In this document: positions 27,092 to 29,134 of the stretch, piece after piece
Layout of the letters: every line of letters begins with the position of its first letter
Numbering within the stretch: position 1 is the stretch's first letter
Assembly (NCBI GenBank): GCA_023431205.1
Contig: JAEYXQ010000107.1
Location: forward strand, 1-29,134
Source of the DNA: Pseudomonadota bacterium
GTDB lineage: Bacteria; Pseudomonadota; Alphaproteobacteria; Rhizobiales; Devosiaceae
Length of the DNA stretch: 29,134 bases
Direction of reading: 5' to 3'
Position numbers and translations under genes: made by a program
Notes under the pieces: model-generated
What the model was told of the DNA's origin: nothing
The model's database searches: none
The model's input: only the letters and a program-made list of their open reading frames with translations

Positions 27092-27106
27092 TTAATGGTT
27101 CGTAAA
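27092..27106. promoter_or_regulatory. CtrA-like box, one mismatch
   Basis: TTAATGGTTCGTAAA is TTAA-N7-TAAA, matching seven of eight fixed bases of the CtrA consensus. A lone TTAA half-site lies at 27002. Together with the perfect box it suggests more than one binding site in the putative origin. Confidence 0.45.
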
Positions 27107-27182
27107 CCAAGTCGAACAAGTTCAGCTCCGGACCAAATCCATGAGTCGAGATCACAGTTCCCGATTGAGCCGGGGAGAACTG

Positions 27183-27191
27183 TGTGGAAAA
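27183..27191 (-). promoter_or_regulatory. DnaA-box-like 9-mer
   Basis: Read on the minus strand it is TTTTCCACA, eight of nine bases of TTATCCACA. It lies nine bases before the maf start. Weaker candidates are TTTTCCAGA at 27052 and, on the minus strand, CGATTCACA at 26908-26916 (seven of nine each). Confidence 0.5.
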
Positions 27192-27199
27192 CATCCCCC

Positions 27200-27793
27200 A
27201 TGCTGATCCTCGCCTCCAAGAGCCGGACCCGGAAAACCCTGCTGGAACAAGCCGGTCTAGCCCTACAAACCGTTCCGGCCTCCATTGATGAGCGCAGCCT
27301 CGAACAGGAGACGATTGCCACAGGCGGCGATGGTCGCGACGTGGCCCGTCGGCTCGCCGAAAACAAGGCGCTGGAGATCTCGACGGCCCATCCGGGGCGG
27401 GTGGTGATCGGCGCCGACCAGACGCTCAGCCTCGGAACCGAACTCTTCCACAAGCCCGAAACGCTGAAACAGGCTGCCGGGCAGCTCGACCGGCTGCGCG
27501 GCAAGACCCACCGCCTTCACGCCGCTGCCGCCCTGATGCGTGATGAGGTCGTGCTCTGGTCCGGGCTGCAGACGGCGGAATTGACCATGCACGAGTTCTC
27601 GGCCGAGGAACGCGATCGGGTTCTCGAGCTGGAGGGCGAGGCGGTGCTGGGATCGGTCGGCGCCTATCGGCTGGAGGGACCTTCCGCCCGGCTGTTCGCG
27701 AGCGTCAACGGCGATTATTTCGCCATTCTGGGCCTGCCGCTTCTGCCGCTGCTCTCGGCCCTGAGAACGCTTGCGCCGGAGCTGTTGCAGTGA
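27200..27793 (+). CDS. Maf family nucleotide pyrophosphatase
   Basis: A 197-residue Maf-like protein. Family members hydrolyse canonical or modified nucleoside triphosphates and are linked to septum control in Bacillus. The N-terminal motif is LILASKSRTRKTLLEQAGL, with the SxxR substrate loop; VIGADQTLSLG carries the catalytic Asp, and VGAYRLEG is the later conserved segment. The ATG at 27200 matches the family start; a GTG at 27182 would add six residues and overlap the DnaA-like box. The gene is next to aroE and coaE, as in rhizobia, and its stop overlaps the aroE GTG. The exact nucleotide substrate cannot be told. Confidence 0.9.
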   Translation: MLILASKSRTRKTLLEQAGLALQTVPASIDERSLEQETIATGGDGRDVARRLAENKALEISTAHPGRVVIGADQTLSLGTELFHKPETLKQAAGQLDRLRGKTHRLHAAAALMRDEVVLWSGLQTAELTMHEFSAEERDRVLELEGEAVLGSVGAYRLEGPSARLFASVNGDYFAILGLPLLPLLSALRTLAPELLQ

Positions 27794-28617
27794 CCACCAA
27801 GGCGTTTGTTATCGGCCACCCCATCGCGCATTCGCGCTCGCCCCTGATTCACGGCACCTGGCTGGCCGAGCACGGGATTGACGGCAGTTATGAAGCGATC
27901 GATGTGCCGCCCGAAGCGCTGCCGGAGTTTTTCGGGCGCCTGCGCAGCGGGGAGTTTGCCGGCGGCAACGTCACCATTCCGCACAAGGAAGCGGTGTTCG
28001 ACCTGTGCGACACGGTCGACCCCCTGGCCGAAACCATCGGGGCCGTGAACACCCTGGTGGCCCGGGATGGTCGCGTCCATGGCACCAACACGGACTACCT
28101 CGGCTTCCTCGGCAACCTTGACGCTGGCCGGCCCGGCTGGTCCGAGCGGGTCGACCGGGCGCTGGTGCTGGGGGCCGGCGGCGCAGCCCGGGCGGTGATC
28201 GTGGCGCTCGATAGCCGGGGGATCCCGATCCTGCTGCTCAATCGTACCCGCGAAACAGCCGACAAACTGGCAGCCGAGATCGCGGGCGACATCACGGTGG
28301 GAACGCTGGATGCGCTTGCCGACGCGACGCCGCATGTGGGCTTGGTGGTCAACACAACCTCGGTCGGCATGCATGGCACTCGGTTCGAGGGGTTCAATGC
28401 CGCAGCACTCAGGCCCAGTACCCTGGTGACAGATATTGTTTATTCGCCACTGGTGACGCCGCTTCTGGCCGAGGCGCGGGCGCGTGGCCTCCCCACGGTT
28501 GATGGATTGGGCATGTTGCTGCACCAGGCGGTGCCGGGCTTTGAGGCCTGGTTCGGGGTGCGACCGAGCGTAACGCCGGCGCTGCGCGCCCGCATCGAAG
28601 CGACACTGGAGGGGTGA
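27790..28617 (+). CDS. aroE: Shikimate 5-dehydrogenase
   Basis: AroE reduces 3-dehydroshikimate with NADPH in the aromatic amino acid pathway. It has 275 residues. The substrate site includes GHPIAHSRSPLIH, the catalytic Lys in GNVTIPHK and Asp in TNTDYLGF. The Rossmann glycine motif is VLGAGGAARAV, and NRTRETAD follows as the NADP phosphate loop. VNTTSVGM and LGMLLHQAVPGFEAW close the pattern. The GTG at 27790 overlaps the maf stop by four bases, and the aroE stop overlaps the coaE ATG (TGATG), so the three are one tightly packed operon. Confidence 0.95.
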   Translation: MTTKAFVIGHPIAHSRSPLIHGTWLAEHGIDGSYEAIDVPPEALPEFFGRLRSGEFAGGNVTIPHKEAVFDLCDTVDPLAETIGAVNTLVARDGRVHGTNTDYLGFLGNLDAGRPGWSERVDRALVLGAGGAARAVIVALDSRGIPILLLNRTRETADKLAAEIAGDITVGTLDALADATPHVGLVVNTTSVGMHGTRFEGFNAAALRPSTLVTDIVYSPLVTPLLAEARARGLPTVDGLGMLLHQAVPGFEAWFGVRPSVTPALRARIEATLEG

Positions 28618-29134
28618 TGTTCCGCCTAGGGCTGACTGGCTCCATCGCCACCGGCAAGTCCACGGTGCTGGCGGCGTTCAAAGATCTCGGTGTGCCGGTC
28701 TATTCCGCCGACGCCGCGGTGGCCGAACTCTATGCGGGCGAGGCCGTGCCGGCAGTGGAGGCGCTGTTTCCCGGGGTTGCGGTGGATGGCGTGATCGACC
28801 GGCAACGTCTTGCCGAACGGCTGCGGGATGACCCTGCCGGCTTTCCGAAGCTCGAGGCGGTGGTGCATCCGCTGGTACGCGGCCGCATCGGCGATTTTCT
28901 CGCCAGCGCCGAGGAGGCGGGCTATGCGCTGGCCGTGGTCGAGGTGCCGCTGCTGTTTGAAAGTGGCTACGACTACGGTTTCGATGCCGTGGCGGTGACC
29001 CATGTCGACGATGCCGAGCAGCGCCGCCGGGCCCTCAAGCGTCCGGGAATGAGCGGGGATAAGCTCGACACCATGCTTGCCCGGCAGATGCCGCAAGCCG
29101 AAAAGAAGGGGCGCGCCGACTACCTCATAGACAC
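28617..29134 (+). CDS. coaE: Dephospho-CoA kinase (partial, cut by window end)
   Basis: CoaE adds the 3'-phosphate of coenzyme A. The first 172 codons are present and the frame is still open at the window end. The P-loop is LGLTGSIATGKSTV at the N-terminus. GVPVYSADAAVAELY, VVHPLVRGRI, VVEVPLLFESGY and the ARQMPQAEKKGRADYLIDT stretch match the family, so only about 25-30 residues should be missing. The ATG at 28617 overlaps the aroE stop. In related genomes dnaQ often follows, but that lies outside the window. Confidence 0.93.
   Translation, partial: MFRLGLTGSIATGKSTVLAAFKDLGVPVYSADAAVAELYAGEAVPAVEALFPGVAVDGVIDRQRLAERLRDDPAGFPKLEAVVHPLVRGRIGDFLASAEEAGYALAVVEVPLLFESGYDYGFDAVAVTHVDDAEQRRRALKRPGMSGDKLDTMLARQMPQAEKKGRADYLID

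Larger units (their letters stand above)
26769..27199. other. Putative chromosomal replication origin (oriC)
   Basis: This 431-base gap contains no gene and separates hemE (minus strand) from maf (plus strand), so all flanking genes point away from it. It holds an A+T-rich stretch (39 of 60 bases at 26781-26840), a perfect CtrA box in a palindrome (26948-26966), a second box with one mismatch (27092-27106), seven GANTC sites and a DnaA-box-like 9-mer (27183-27191). Known origins of Caulobacter and Sinorhizobium also lie beside hemE, and parABS is nearby. The motifs are seen and the origin role is inferred. It also contains the hemE and maf promoters. Confidence 0.7.

Overview
The window looks like a chromosomal stretch from a GC-rich alphaproteobacterium of the order Hyphomicrobiales (Rhizobiales). 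A Devosia-like lineage is plausible but not proven. The grounds are the gene order (parB-parA-rsmG-mnmG-mnmE-rho-hemJ-hemE, then maf-aroE-coaE), a CenR-type response regulator, alphaproteobacterial families (DUF1674, the minimal zincin family), and CtrA-type and GANTC motifs beside hemE. Almost everything is conserved housekeeping DNA. No phage, insertion sequence, CRISPR array, tRNA or rRNA gene was found.

Layout. Positions 1-651 carry no credible gene. They hold REPIN-like paired palindromes and nested inverted repeats, the last probably a terminator for the gene that follows. From 652 to 4937: a small DUF1674 (SDHAF4-like) gene divergent from htpX, then rsmB and a heparinase II/III-like gene. 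From 5008 to 8882: purH, leuC, a small zincin-like metalloprotease overlapping leuC, and a convergent gene of unknown function. From 9003 to 11883: rimM-trmD-rplS, a terminator, and an exonuclease III gene. From 11942 to 13996 on the minus strand: yggS, cenR and a stand-alone cyclic-nucleotide-binding protein. From 14122 to 18255: leuS-lptE-holA, tightly overlapping.

From 18252 to 26768 every gene is on the minus strand (parB, parA, rsmG, mnmG, mnmE, rho, hemJ, hemE). From 27200 to the end every gene is on the plus strand (maf, aroE, coaE, the last cut by the window edge). The 431-base gap between these divergent blocks (26769-27199) is the best candidate for the chromosomal replication origin. 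It has an A+T-rich stretch, a perfect CtrA box (TTAA-N7-TTAA) inside a palindrome, a near-perfect second box, a DnaA-box-like 9-mer and seven GANTC (CcrM methylation) sites, four of them packed into 25 bases. Four near-perfect parS sites (15 of 16 bases) lie in rsmG and around the mnmG/mnmE junction, and two weaker ones lie further out. The right half therefore combines a partition system, its centromere sites and a probable cell-cycle-controlled origin, surrounded by tRNA-modification, haem and termination genes.

The most interesting signals are the GANTC/CtrA cluster at the putative origin, the parS sites written into a repeated SRET codon motif of rsmG, the REPIN-like repeats with compensatory base changes, and the long Ala/Glu tail of ribosomal protein L19. 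None is demonstrated to be a new system. All calls come from reading the sequence, without database searches.
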